Of a stretch of DNA of 64,000 nt, positions 28,351 to 37,739 are shown piece by piece. Under the pieces are notes generated by a model. It did not search any database and was not told where the DNA came from. It was given only the letters and a program-made list of their open reading frames with translations. Position 1 is the stretch's first letter; each line of letters opens with the position of its first letter. This stretch comes from Salinisphaera sp. T31B1 (GTDB lineage: Bacteria > Pseudomonadota > Gammaproteobacteria > Nevskiales > Salinisphaeraceae). Both the position numbers and the translations under genes were made by a program. The stretch covers positions 744,001-808,000 of the forward strand of contig NZ_APNH01000002.1 in NCBI RefSeq assembly GCF_040361275.1, in the 5' to 3' direction.

Positions 28351-29317
28351 GCCCGAACGGCTGCCCCACTTGGTGACCTGTGTCGGGGTGGACACCGAGT
28401 ATGGCCATCTCGCCCATTTTCTCAAGCACTATCTGGCGCTGGGCGTCGCACCGCAACATATCCACGTCCTGCTCAATACGCGGGACCCGGCGTCGGCCAA
28501 TCTGGCCCGGGCCGAGACACTTCTGGCCCACCACGGCATCGCCGAACCGAAACGCTGGATCGCACCGTATACGAGCGACAGCATGTGGGCCCAGCGACGC
28601 GAAATACAGCGGGACCGCGTACCGGCGGGCGCCTGGGTGATCAGCGCCGACGTCGATGAGTTTCACGAATACCCGGAACCCCTGGCGCGCTTCATCGCCC
28701 TGTGCGAGGCGAGCCGGGTGAACTGCGTGCAAGGCGTTTTCATCGATCGCCTGGCACCGGCGGGGCACCTGGCGCCGGTGACCGACGACCCGATCGAGAC
28801 CTGCTTCCCGCTACAGGCCGACGTCCAGTGCCGGATCGCGGGCCGCGGCCGGAATCACAATTGGCACGGCACGGTGAAGCTGATGATGATGAAAAGCCAT
28901 ATCGAACCTTCCCGAGGCGGCCATCATCCGGTCGAAGGCACCGTCGGCGTGCGTTACCTGTTCGGCCGCCAGCTCGCCCAGTTTCCCTATATCGGCCAGG
29001 CCTGGTTCCGGTTTCTGGTGCCGCTGCGCGTGCATCATTTCAAGTGGACTGCCACGCTGCACGACACCTTACGGCGACGGCTGGACACGCCCGGCGTGAG
29101 CGTCGCCGGCGCCGAGTACGGCGGCAAGCTGTTGGCCTATATCGAACGCCACGGTCGTATCCGCCCCGAAGATGTCGCCATCCGACAGCCGTCGCGCCTG
29201 GCACATATGAGTTGGCGTCGGCGCAGTGCGGCGCTCAGAGCGTTGAGCGCGGCTTATTGGCATGCCGGGCGGCCGCGACGCCTGGCCCGAAAGCTCAAGC
29301 GAGGCCTCTCCGGATGA
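28340..29317 (+). CDS. Glycosyltransferase-like protein (GT92/DUF23- or GT2-like)
   Basis: 325 residues. The N-terminal half resembles a GT-A fold: VTCVGVDTEYGHLAHFLKHYLALGV, then an acidic DVDEF motif in SADVDEFHEYPE, a plausible metal-binding DxD. Histidine-rich segments (HHFKWTATLH) follow. It resembles the glycosyltransferase family 2/92 type that reports 'on-site' nucleotide-sugar use, but the donor is unknown. It overlaps the sulfotransferase start-to-stop by 11 bases and the next gene by ATGA, so translation is coupled. Confidence 0.65.
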   Translation: MSSEPERLPHLVTCVGVDTEYGHLAHFLKHYLALGVAPQHIHVLLNTRDPASANLARAETLLAHHGIAEPKRWIAPYTSDSMWAQRREIQRDRVPAGAWVISADVDEFHEYPEPLARFIALCEASRVNCVQGVFIDRLAPAGHLAPVTDDPIETCFPLQADVQCRIAGRGRNHNWHGTVKLMMMKSHIEPSRGGHHPVEGTVGVRYLFGRQLAQFPYIGQAWFRFLVPLRVHHFKWTATLHDTLRRRLDTPGVSVAGAEYGGKLLAYIERHGRIRPEDVAIRQPSRLAHMSWRRRSAALRALSAAYWHAGRPRRLARKLKRGLSG

Positions 29318-30492
29318 CCGACTGGCAACTGGAACAGCTCACCGAGGGCAGCGCCGAGCGGCGTTTCCATGCCCACAGCTACTACGACATCCGGGTATTC
29401 GACAGCACCAGCCGATACGTCGTCGCCTACCGAACGTCCTTTGTCGAACGGACCCCCCTGATCGACGATCGCGTCGACATCGGCATCGTGGACACTGACG
29501 ACGCCGGCTGTTGGACGACCATTGGCGAGAGCCGGGCGTGGAGCTGGCAGCAAGGCCCCATGGCGCAATGGATTCCGGGCCGCCAGGAAGTGATATGGAA
29601 CGACCGCGAGAATGGCCGATTCGTGGCCCGCGTTCACGACGTCGCAAGCGGCCATACCCGCACCCTTCCCCGGCCCGTCTATGCCGTCGACCCGGAGGCA
29701 GGCTTTGGCCTGTCGCTTAACATGGCACGGCTGGATGCGCTGCGGCCGGGCTATGGCTATGTAGGCGGTCGCGGCGCGCAGCTGCGCCGGCGGCGCTCGC
29801 GAAGCGACGGCGTATGGCGATGCGATCTGGCCAGCGGCGACACGCGGCTGATACTCACGCTCGACCGCGCGGTGCGTTTTCTTTATACCCAGCTCGGCTG
29901 GCGCGGCTATATACGTCATCTGCGTGCCCGCTACAGCTACTGGTTCAATCACGTGAAACTCAGCCCCGACGGCCAGCGTTTCACCGTCAAACTGCGTTTC
30001 CGTCGTCGCGGACCCAACGGTCAATGGAACGATCGAATGGGCGTCAGCCTGACCTGCGGCGTCGACGGCCGGGATCTCCGGCTGTTGACCGATGCCACGT
30101 CGCACGTCATCTGGCTGGACAACGAGCACCTGTATCTCTGGCGCATCGACGGCTTCTATCTGTATCGGGACCAGGCACCGCGCGGAGAACGTGTTCGCCA
30201 GATCGCAGCCGGGACGCTCGGCAAGAACGCCCATGTCCGCTACTTTCCCGATTCGGCGGAGCGTTTCGTATTCGATACGCCCTATCAGCAAACCATCGAC
30301 CTGTTGACCTACGACGAAAGCGAAGGCGTATCCAGCCGGATCGCCCAATTCGGCAACCACCGGCCCGAAGCAGGTCCCTATCGCTGCGATCTACACCCCT
30401 GCCCGAGTCCGGACGGACACAAGATTCTGGTCACATCGTTACAGGACGGCGGGCGCCAGCTCTACCTGCTTCGGAACGACGCCGCTGCCTGA
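29314..30492 (+). CDS. Beta-propeller (TolB/WD40-like) protein of unknown function
   Basis: 392 residues, no signal peptide seen. Repeating blades show SPDG signatures (VKLSPDGQRF, PCPSPDGHKILVTS) and aromatic or tryptophan-rich strands (QWIPGRQEVIWNDREN, HVIWLDNEHLYLWRIDG). It resembles the TolB/oligogalacturonate-lyase-like propellers. The partner is not evident; coupling by ATGA to a glycosyltransferase-like gene and a sulfotransferase suggests a role in the same polysaccharide step. It converges on the GT2 gene 26 bases away. Confidence 0.7.
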   Translation: MTDWQLEQLTEGSAERRFHAHSYYDIRVFDSTSRYVVAYRTSFVERTPLIDDRVDIGIVDTDDAGCWTTIGESRAWSWQQGPMAQWIPGRQEVIWNDRENGRFVARVHDVASGHTRTLPRPVYAVDPEAGFGLSLNMARLDALRPGYGYVGGRGAQLRRRRSRSDGVWRCDLASGDTRLILTLDRAVRFLYTQLGWRGYIRHLRARYSYWFNHVKLSPDGQRFTVKLRFRRRGPNGQWNDRMGVSLTCGVDGRDLRLLTDATSHVIWLDNEHLYLWRIDGFYLYRDQAPRGERVRQIAAGTLGKNAHVRYFPDSAERFVFDTPYQQTIDLLTYDESEGVSSRIAQFGNHRPEAGPYRCDLHPCPSPDGHKILVTSLQDGGRQLYLLRNDAAA

Positions 30493-30517
30493 ACGGCGGG
30501 CGCCTCAACGGAAGGCG

Positions 30518-31723
30518 CTATGTGATGTAGCGTGCGTGGCGAGCCGCCAGACGAGCGGCCGCTACCAGCAGCATCGTCGATTGTCTGGCTCGACGCTCCC
30601 GCATGAACCGGCGCGAGGCCCAGTACAGCCCCTGGGCCGCCGCTCTGGTCAGCGCTCGCTTGCGGCCACGCGGGTAACGCCCTCGCCCGAGGTCGCGTAC
30701 CAGCGCTGTCTTGCCGGGCAGATAATGCGGCTTTTCGATATTGGCGGCATGGCGTACCAGTTCGACGGCATTCTGCCACTGATCGGGCGCGATTTCGCGG
30801 CGACCGGCGATAGCCTCGATATTCGCCACGCCTTCGTCGAACAACCCGTGGGAGAACATCACCCGAGCGCGTTCGGTGATCGCCTCGACGACCTGCCGGT
30901 CGTCGAGCTGCGCATCACAAACCGAGGAAGCGACCGAATCCAGATAGGCCGCGAGCGGGAGCGTGTCGCGATAAGGCAGAACGATCTGACGATCGTATTT
31001 CGACCACATGGCCAGACGTTCGGCTTCCGAATGGCGCTCGATCGCCGGCCCGCGACCGCCTGCGTGATTGCGCATGATGAACGTCGGCTGCCCGGTACTC
31101 ACGCCCCGATAACGCCATGCTAGCTTCAGCATGACGTCGTAATCCTGACCGCGCAGCAGTGAGGTCTGGAAACGACCCACCTCTTCCAGATACTGCCGGG
31201 GGATCATCATTCCCTGTAGGTAGATGAGGAAATACTCACCCCATTCCAACGTGCGCAGAAAAAGCGTGTCGGGATCGGCGTACTGGCGATGTTTCAAGGT
31301 TTTGTGGCGCGCTTCGTCCCAGATGGAATCATTCGGCCCGTGCTCATCGAACGCCAGGTTCGGGCTGTAGGAATAATCGGCGTCCGGCACGGCGTTCAAC
31401 ACGTCCAGGTGCGCTTTCACCGCGCCGGCCAACAGCACGTCGTCGTCGTCGAAGAACACCAGATGGGAACCCGTCGCGTTTTCCAGACCCAGATTCAGAG
31501 CGGTCGGACGGCCCTGATTCGGCTGCCAGAAATAGCGGATACGGTTTCCAAACCCCTCGACGACCCGGCGCGTACCGTCGTTGGAGCCGTCATCGATGAC
31601 CAGGATTTCGTCGGGCGCCCGACTCTGCGCCAGCACGCTTTCAAGACACTGCGCCAGATAGCCGGCACGATTATAAGTCGCGATGATGACGCTGACCGTC
31701 GCCCGCGAATGATCCACACCCAT
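30518..31723 (-). CDS. GT2 glycosyltransferase with paralogous C-terminal domain (copy 1)
   Basis: About 400 residues. The N-terminal GT-A domain has VSVIIATYNRAGYLAQ, DDGSNDGT and the acidic FFDDDDVL metal site. The C-terminal 100 residues end in a segment shared with three other proteins here (QGLYWASRR). The start at 31723 is uncertain: an ATG seven codons upstream is also possible. It is the last gene of the leftward section A, downstream of galE. Probably cytoplasmic, adding a sugar to a lipid-linked chain. Confidence 0.85.
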   Translation of the reverse strand: MGVDHSRATVSVIIATYNRAGYLAQCLESVLAQSRAPDEILVIDDGSNDGTRRVVEGFGNRIRYFWQPNQGRPTALNLGLENATGSHLVFFDDDDVLLAGAVKAHLDVLNAVPDADYSYSPNLAFDEHGPNDSIWDEARHKTLKHRQYADPDTLFLRTLEWGEYFLIYLQGMMIPRQYLEEVGRFQTSLLRGQDYDVMLKLAWRYRGVSTGQPTFIMRNHAGGRGPAIERHSEAERLAMWSKYDRQIVLPYRDTLPLAAYLDSVASSVCDAQLDDRQVVEAITERARVMFSHGLFDEGVANIEAIAGRREIAPDQWQNAVELVRHAANIEKPHYLPGKTALVRDLGRGRYPRGRKRALTRAAAQGLYWASRRFMRERRARQSTMLLVAAARLAARHARYIT

Positions 31724-31908
31724 ATTCCCCCGTCGCTGCGTCATGTCGATACAGCAGCCATGCCTTGAATCGAATCCGATCAAGCCAATCGGATGATCGG
31801 GCGTATGCCCGAGCACGGACGGTGCGCTGTCGATAGCGCTGGCGTCAAACGGTCTGATGAAAGCGTTCGGCTCTTTCCAGCGGTGAGCGTCGGATCAGCC
31901 GACGGCGT

Positions 31909-32925
31909 CTAGCCGCGATAACCCTGGGGATTGTCCGACTGCCAGCGCCAGGCATCCCGCATGATCTCGTCGAGGCCGTGGCTGGCACGCCAACCCAGTT
32001 CGCGTTCGGCTTTCTCGACGTTGGCCCAGCACTCCGCGACATCGCCCGGGCGCCGCGCGACGATGTCGTAGGGCAACGGACGGCCCGACGCGCGTTCGAA
32101 CGCCTCGATCATTTCGAGCACCGAGTAGCCGTGGCCAGTACCGAGATTCCAGGTCTGTACGCCTTGCCGTGCCTTCAGCGCGTCCAGCGCGGCCAGGTGG
32201 CCTCGGGCAAGATCCATCACATGAATATAGTCGCGCACACCCGTGCCGTCCCGCGTCGGATAATCCCCGCCATACACCGAGAGCCGGGGCAATCGGCCGA
32301 CGCCTACCTGGGTGATATACGGCAACAGATTGTTGGGCGCCCCGGCCGGATCCTCGCCGATCTGCCCGCTGAAGTGGGCTCCGACGGGGTTGAAATAACG
32401 CAGCAAGGCGATCGACCAGTCCGGCTCTGCGCGCTGAAGATCGGTAAGCAACCACTCGATCATGAGTTTGGATGTGCCATACGGGTTCGTGGGCCGTCCG
32501 GTCGGCGCGGATTCGGCGAGCGGCATATCGCGCGACTCGGCATAGACCGTCGCCGAAGAACTGAACACCAGCGTCTTGACGTCCGCCGCGGCCATGGCCT
32601 GACAGAGCGTTACGGTACCGCCGACGTTGTTGTCGTAATAGGCCATGGGCAGGCTGACGCTCTCGCCGACGGCCTTGAGCCCTGCGAAATGGATCACCGC
32701 TTCGATATTGTGCGTGGCAAACGTGTCCGCGAGTGTCTTGGTGTCACGGATATCACCTTCGACGAAGACAATGCTGAGACCGGTCAGCCGCTCCACTCGT
32801 CGAATCGACTCTCGGCTTGCGTTGGACAGGTTGTCGTAGATGACAACCTCATGCCCGGCCTCGAGAAGCACCAACGCCGTATGCGAGCCAATGAAACCCG
32901 CTCCGCCTGTAAGAAGAACCGTCAT
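31909..32925 (-). CDS. galE: UDP-glucose 4-epimerase
   Basis: Interconverts UDP-glucose and UDP-galactose through NAD-dependent keto intermediates. 338 residues. The Rossmann TGGAGFIGSH motif is at the N-terminus, the catalytic Ser-Tyr-Lys at SSSATVYAE and YGTSKLM, and the FNPVGAH and VRDYIHVMDLARGH segments are conserved. It probably feeds galactosyl units to the surrounding glycosyltransferases; a UDP-GlcNAc preference cannot be excluded. Confidence 0.95.
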   Translation of the reverse strand: MTVLLTGGAGFIGSHTALVLLEAGHEVVIYDNLSNASRESIRRVERLTGLSIVFVEGDIRDTKTLADTFATHNIEAVIHFAGLKAVGESVSLPMAYYDNNVGGTVTLCQAMAAADVKTLVFSSSATVYAESRDMPLAESAPTGRPTNPYGTSKLMIEWLLTDLQRAEPDWSIALLRYFNPVGAHFSGQIGEDPAGAPNNLLPYITQVGVGRLPRLSVYGGDYPTRDGTGVRDYIHVMDLARGHLAALDALKARQGVQTWNLGTGHGYSVLEMIEAFERASGRPLPYDIVARRPGDVAECWANVEKAERELGWRASHGLDEIMRDAWRWQSDNPQGYRG

Positions 32926-33030
32926 ACGCTCTCGTTTACCACGTGAAGTACGCCATTATGGCCCAGCGTAAACTGTTGGTGATCGTGCCTAGGAAAACAA
33001 CAATGGATAGACTTGGTCGTCAACCGGTTT

Positions 33031-33843
33031 CTAACTGTCGCCGGTCCCGGCTGCCGCTGCGGAACCGGTCGAAGGTAGTCGAGTGCACGCGCTGTCGTGC
33101 TCAAACCGCAACGACTGCACTGGCCCGCATACCAGATCCATACCACCGATACGTTGCACGAGATGGGTCGAGAGGGTGTGTGCAAACAGTGCGACACCCG
33201 CCATTTCCATACACTTTTCAATGACGGTGCCCAGCTGATACGCCAGACTGGGGTAACTGTAGGCGTGAGCGATCACGCCGTTCCCGTCTTCTACAAACAA
33301 CGCGCCGGACACATAGATCGCGCCGCTGGCGATCATAAGCCAGCGGGTGCGCGCGGGTAGCCGATACAGAAACGGCACATAGACTAGGGCGACCACCGCC
33401 GAAAATACGGCACCCACGACGATCCAATGGTACAAAATCAGCCCGTCCGCCCGGGTCGCCGCTGGCGCCAGCTGATTGCCCAGAAACGTGCCCAGCACTT
33501 CATGTATCCGAGCGGTCTAATCCACCGATAAGAACAGGAATATCAGCGCCAACCCGTACCACCCGACGATCCGGCGGTCACGTTCTGCCCGAGAGATTCG
33601 GCCGTGCGCGTACAGCAGTCCACTACAAACCAGCAGGCTAATAGACGCATACCAGGTCGGCACGCTGCTGTCCCCGTCCAGATCGAACAGCGCGTAGAGA
33701 CCATAGACTCGGTCATAGCGATACCCGACTCGCAAGGCAACGACAATCAGTACCGCAACGGTCAGGAACACGGTGCACCAGGCAAACCACCGCCCGATCG
33801 AACGAAGCGGTATGCCCACGGCCAGTAGCCGGTCGTTCGTCAT
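33031..33843 (-). pseudogene. Multi-pass membrane protein interrupted by a single amber codon
   Basis: Two open stretches, 33520-33843 and 33031-33516, are in the same frame and separated by one TAG at 33517-33519. The junction reads FLFLSVD-stop-TARIHEVLGTF; Glu at the stop (DE-TARIHE) would restore a motif resembling the DExxxxHE pattern that recurs in some membrane proteins. The product would be about 270 residues with five or six hydrophobic helices. No frame shift is needed, so a single base change (GAG or GAA to TAG) or a sequencing error explains it. It lies between galE and a small membrane protein gene in section A. Confidence 0.75.
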
Positions 33844-33930
33844 CGCCACGCTTTCCCCTCTTTCCTCGACTCGAGTCCCGCATGCCCACGGCGGCAGCCG
33901 CTTTTCGCGCACTATGCGCGGCACGCAGGC

Positions 33931-34128
33931 TTAGACGCCAACAAGTAGTATTAATAGGCTGCCGACGATCCAACCCAAGCCCACGATCGCAAGGAGAATT
34001 CGGGTGTTGAAGGTTACCAGCCGCCAGGCCACATCGGCCGCCAGCACGCACGCGAGGCCGTAGACCACCAGGCCGAAGAAGACCCAGGATAGCCGCGAGC
34101 CGGCCCACAGCCACTCAGGCATTGCCAT
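33931..34128 (-). CDS. Small two-helix membrane protein
   Basis: 65 residues with two hydrophobic helices (SWVFFGLVVYGLACVLAA and ILLAIVGLGWIVGSLLILL) joined by WRLVTFNTR. The start overlaps the stop of the PSD-like gene by 14 bases, suggesting coupled translation. No family is recognised; a start two codons later is possible. Confidence 0.6.
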   Translation of the reverse strand: MAMPEWLWAGSRLSWVFFGLVVYGLACVLAADVAWRLVTFNTRILLAIVGLGWIVGSLLILLVGV

Positions 34129-34810
34129 CACGGCGGCGTTGCACCAGCACGGTCTGGCCGGCGCGTACATGCGTTCGGAGTGCGGGCGTGCATTGATAGG
34201 CGTCGGGGACTTCGAGCACCACGGTGCTCCCGAGGAGGATTCGCCCGATTCGCTGGCCACGACGAATCGTCTGGCCGGGCTCGACCCAAGCCTCGATACG
34301 CCGCGCGGCCACGCTGGTGATCAAGCGCACGGCAACGGTGCCGATATCGCTGTCGATCACGATCCGCGTCTGTACCGGGCAGATCTTGGCTCGCAAGAAC
34401 GCGAAATCCCGTCCTTCGCCGTCGGTATGCGTGTCGCCGAGCGACACGACCGAGCGGACCCGACCATCGATCGGGCTGCGCTGTACGTGCATATCCCAGA
34501 ACGACAGTGCGATGACGATATAGCGCACCCCGTCTAGGCAATCGTGACCGGTTACCAGCCCGTCGGCGGGCGCCAGCAGACCATCTCCGTGGGGCGCGAC
34601 TCGCTCCGGGTCGCGATAGAAGTATCGAAGATAACCGGGATGGAAATCGCCCGAGGCCAGCCAGGAGCGGATCTGATTTTCCGGCCAGCGCCGCTTGCCA
34701 CGCAGCAACGGTCGCGCCAACGGCGACGGATGCGGGAAATTGACCGCCCAGAGCACGACCGCCAGTGCCAACAAAACGATTACCGCTAGCTGGAATGTCA
34801 GCACCAGCAT
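34115..34810 (-). CDS. Phosphatidylserine decarboxylase-like proenzyme
   Basis: 231 residues with one N-terminal transmembrane helix (LVLTFQLAVIVLLALAVVLWAV). The self-cleavage motif LGST is at 193-196, with Ser195 as the future pyruvoyl. Family landmarks APADG (80-84) and WDMHVQRSPIDG with His108 are present, so the catalytic set looks complete. It resembles the short PSD-B-type enzymes more than E. coli Psd (322 residues). Position: seven bases after a sulfotransferase and ahead of small membrane proteins within a polysaccharide locus, so the substrate may be lipid or a serine-bearing glycan; this is inference. Confidence 0.88.
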   Translation of the reverse strand: MLVLTFQLAVIVLLALAVVLWAVNFPHPSPLARPLLRGKRRWPENQIRSWLASGDFHPGYLRYFYRDPERVAPHGDGLLAPADGLVTGHDCLDGVRYIVIALSFWDMHVQRSPIDGRVRSVVSLGDTHTDGEGRDFAFLRAKICPVQTRIVIDSDIGTVAVRLITSVAARRIEAWVEPGQTIRRGQRIGRILLGSTVVLEVPDAYQCTPALRTHVRAGQTVLVQRRRDGNA

Positions 34811-34817
34811 CTATGCG

Positions 34818-35666
34818 CTACCCGGCCGCCACGACAGATTCGAGCCGTGCCAGCAGGTCATCACAGGCTGCGCGTATCCGTGGATCTATAGGCAGGTCGC
34901 CCGTCGGTACGGACGACGAGATCTCGGCGGATACGAAATCGCACACCGAGGGTTTGTAGTCGAGATCGAGAAATGCGAATAACTGACGCGCGCCGGCATG
35001 CGGGTCGGCGACCAGACGGTCATAGCCAATCAACAGCGTTCTATCGTCGCAATCCAAGCCCTGTTCGAAGAACAGGATATTGCGCATGTACCAGAACAGC
35101 GCACACGCCGACTCGTTGGTGAGTGCGTCGTGATAACAGTCGCGGATCAGTGCGCGTGTATCCGCTGACATGCCGCGACCACGCCAGCCATGCGTGGCGT
35201 TTTCGTCGGCGGCAAGGCGACGCATCGTATCCGGCATACCGCGCCACTTGCGGACATGCGAACGTACCACCGGCTCGTAATGCCGATAGACCCACACCGC
35301 CCGAGCCGGCTCGAATCGCTGCAACAGATCGGCGAGATCCTGCGATTCGCACAGCGCCTTGAAGACCACCAGGGGTGCCGGAGAGCGCTTTAGCAATGTC
35401 TTTAGGACATCGTCCGAGCGCAACTCGTAGCGTTCAAACGCGCGCGGATCACGTTCGTGATAGACCTCCGTCGACCCGCTGCGCTCAAGCATGTCCATGA
35501 CCATGTTGGTCCCGGATCGCTGGGCGCCGGCCACGAACGCCGTCGAGTGGCTGCTCGTGCCGCTGGTGCGCCGCACGAGCCGCTGCACGAGACTTTTCTT
35601 CGTGAGAAGCAACCTGTGATCCAGCTTATGGCGAAGCCGGTCGATCGACGAGCCTATCTGAGCCAT
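34818..35666 (-). CDS. Sulfotransferase family protein
   Basis: 282 residues. The PAPS loop is FVAGAQRSGTNMVMDMLERSG; a charged RHYEPVVRSHVRKWRG segment fits the 3'-phosphate site. The C-terminal half is less conserved. It is the second sulfotransferase of the locus, followed by the PSD-like gene at 7 bases and preceded by another sulfotransferase 106 bases upstream. The acceptor is unknown, probably a glycan hydroxyl. Confidence 0.82.
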   Translation of the reverse strand: MAQIGSSIDRLRHKLDHRLLLTKKSLVQRLVRRTSGTSSHSTAFVAGAQRSGTNMVMDMLERSGSTEVYHERDPRAFERYELRSDDVLKTLLKRSPAPLVVFKALCESQDLADLLQRFEPARAVWVYRHYEPVVRSHVRKWRGMPDTMRRLAADENATHGWRGRGMSADTRALIRDCYHDALTNESACALFWYMRNILFFEQGLDCDDRTLLIGYDRLVADPHAGARQLFAFLDLDYKPSVCDFVSAEISSSVPTGDLPIDPRIRAACDDLLARLESVVAAG

Positions 35667-35772
35667 TCTTGAAACTCTCTGAATTCAGAAATTGGTCCGA
35701 TTCTAGTCCTGATCGGTGGGTGACGCAGCGTCGCGTTCGCCGGGGCGCCGGACACGAGCGCTTCGGTGGTGA

Positions 35773-36585
35773 TCACGACTGTGCCACGCTCGGCGACACG
35801 CATCGGCGTTCCAGCTCGAGCATCACGTCGGCCGTGAAGTCGCGTATTCGATCATTGAGATATCGTTCGTCAAGCGACTCGAGCAGGCCGAATTTCGTCG
35901 CGGCCGTGAACGCATGAGCCCGCTCGGCATCCAGTAGCTCGGGGTCGACGTTCAAAAATTGAGCGATGCCGGCGATCGAGTCACCGATATGCCGTGTCTT
36001 GAGCACCATCAGACGATCGGCGGGCACCGCCTCCAGCACCTTGAGGTTGTGCTCACGCCAGTACGAAAGATAGCCGTCCAGGCTATACAGGCCGTGCTCC
36101 GCGAATACAGCGTCGTCCGGACCATGTGGAAACACATCCGGCCGAAAACGCAGGTCACGCAGGCGCTGCCAGTTCGACGAGGCGCTACGGCCGAGCTGGT
36201 GGTTCACGAACGAATCGAGCCAGGCTCTCGGCTCGCGCACCGTCAGAATGAACCGCGCACGCGGAAACAGTCGGACCAACTCGTCCAGAAAGAAGAAATT
36301 CAGCTGCGACGAATCCACATCAAGCCGGTGCCTGCGATCTCGCTTGAGCAGGAAGCGGTCCAGCTGACGATCGGACAGCTGGCCGTCACGGCGCGCGATG
36401 ATGGTCTCGATCGTTCGTTCACTTTCGAGCTCATGAGCCGCGGTCAGGGGCGGCTTGATGAACGCGTTGATCGAATGGGTTCCCGATTTCGCCGTGCCCA
36501 CGCAATAGGCGTGTGTCCGGCGCGGCGACACCATCCGTCGCAAGAAGCCGAGCTTGGCCGTGCGGCGGGCATGAAGTGGGTTCAT
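35773..36585 (-). CDS. Sulfotransferase family protein
   Basis: 270 residues. The N-terminal GTAKSGTHSINAFI is a P-loop-like PAPS site and FILTVREPRAWLDSFVNHQ is the typical phosphate-binding arginine segment. It is a different subfamily from the neighbour at 34818 (little shared sequence outside the motifs). It lies between another sulfotransferase and a polysaccharide pyruvyl transferase, all leftward. Confidence 0.8.
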   Translation of the reverse strand: MNPLHARRTAKLGFLRRMVSPRRTHAYCVGTAKSGTHSINAFIKPPLTAAHELESERTIETIIARRDGQLSDRQLDRFLLKRDRRHRLDVDSSQLNFFFLDELVRLFPRARFILTVREPRAWLDSFVNHQLGRSASSNWQRLRDLRFRPDVFPHGPDDAVFAEHGLYSLDGYLSYWREHNLKVLEAVPADRLMVLKTRHIGDSIAGIAQFLNVDPELLDAERAHAFTAATKFGLLESLDERYLNDRIRDFTADVMLELERRCVSPSVAQS

Positions 36586-36668
36586 TTTTAGGTGCTCCTC
36601 GGCGCCCTAGGGACTTGGATTTACAGGGTTCGGCATCAAGCGCCTTGGCACGCATCGCGCCATACGCG

Positions 36669-37673
36669 CTAATCGCGAATGGTCACATCGGGATGGCCGC
36701 TCAGCCATGTCCGATGATAATGGCCGATCTTGCCGTTGTTGTTGTCGGCCAGTGTGACCGGCGCGCCGGTGAGCAAGGCGAACAGGCCGCCATGCAAGCG
36801 GTCTGTATACACATGGTTCGCCCCTTGAAACAACGCAAGGGCCCGTCGAAGGATACGGGCGCGATAGCCGCTCCATGTCTCGTATGCCACGCGATCCAGA
36901 TTCGCCAGATAGAGATACTTGTGAAGCGTGTTGTGGCGTTGTATCCACGTCGCGTCGCGGGCGGTCAGGAGCCGCTCCCAGTCCCAGGACTGATCTTCAG
37001 CGCCCATCTCGGGAAACCGGGCGCTGCGTTGCTCGTCACGCTCCTTGTCCGTGCGCAGGAAGAACAACGCGTCCGACCGGCGTGTGCGGTCGACCACGGC
37101 CGGCAACGCATCTTCGAGCTGGTGCGTCATATCCGGGATCATGAGGTGGCCGATATCCGAGTAGGAGGCGAGCAGGTCTCGGCTGACGTCGTCTCTGGCA
37201 CAGATGGTCAGATCACGGTAGCGCGCATAGGCTGCCAGCGATCGGTCTCGGGCGTCGGGCGTTGAATAGTGGATGCTCTGCGGCATGATCACTGCCTTGT
37301 GATCCGGATACCGCTCGAGCATCGCCTGGCGCAGCCTTTCGTGCCCGGGGTAGAGATCGCCCAGATTGCCGCCGCCGTGAAATACGAGCGTGGCATCGCT
37401 TGGCACGCGACGGGCATGCCGACCGCGCGGCCGCCAGCTGAATGTTCTCGCCACGTGATAGCCGTGCTCATGGAAGAATCGGTCGGTCGCCAGATGAATC
37501 AGCAGATCGCCGACGTTGCCATGCACCGGATAGTCAAAGTACACCACCGGCTTGTCTCGAGGAATGACGTGCAAAAGCGCCGACAAGCGGCTTTTGAGGC
37601 GCGGCCCGGCGCTTGTGCAGTACTCGCGTTGGCGCACCAGGTCGACGTGCCGGCGACCGATCATATTAGCCAC
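36669..37673 (-). CDS. Polysaccharide pyruvyl transferase family protein
   Basis: 334 residues. The typical segments are YPVHGNVGDLLIHLATDRFF, GGGNLGDLYPGHERLR, IMPQSIHYS, RDDVSRDLL and the C-terminal TDRLHGGLFALLTGAPV (in place of the usual D-R-L-H-G). It resembles the pyruvyl transferases that put pyruvate ketals on exopolysaccharide sugars. Two starts are possible: GTG at 37673, with an AGGA site in front, and ATG at 37664. Confidence 0.87.
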   Translation of the reverse strand: MANMIGRRHVDLVRQREYCTSAGPRLKSRLSALLHVIPRDKPVVYFDYPVHGNVGDLLIHLATDRFFHEHGYHVARTFSWRPRGRHARRVPSDATLVFHGGGNLGDLYPGHERLRQAMLERYPDHKAVIMPQSIHYSTPDARDRSLAAYARYRDLTICARDDVSRDLLASYSDIGHLMIPDMTHQLEDALPAVVDRTRRSDALFFLRTDKERDEQRSARFPEMGAEDQSWDWERLLTARDATWIQRHNTLHKYLYLANLDRVAYETWSGYRARILRRALALFQGANHVYTDRLHGGLFALLTGAPVTLADNNNGKIGHYHRTWLSGHPDVTIRD

Positions 37674-37739
37674 CGCAGCAGTTCCTCATGACCCGTGCCG
37701 CGGATGGACAAAGCGAGGCGAATCGTCTGCCCATGCCCA

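Noticed and set aside
28702-29313. Extension of the propeller protein into the preceding gene
   Set aside because: That frame overlaps the glycosyltransferase-like gene entirely and has no family signal; ATGA coupling gives a better start.
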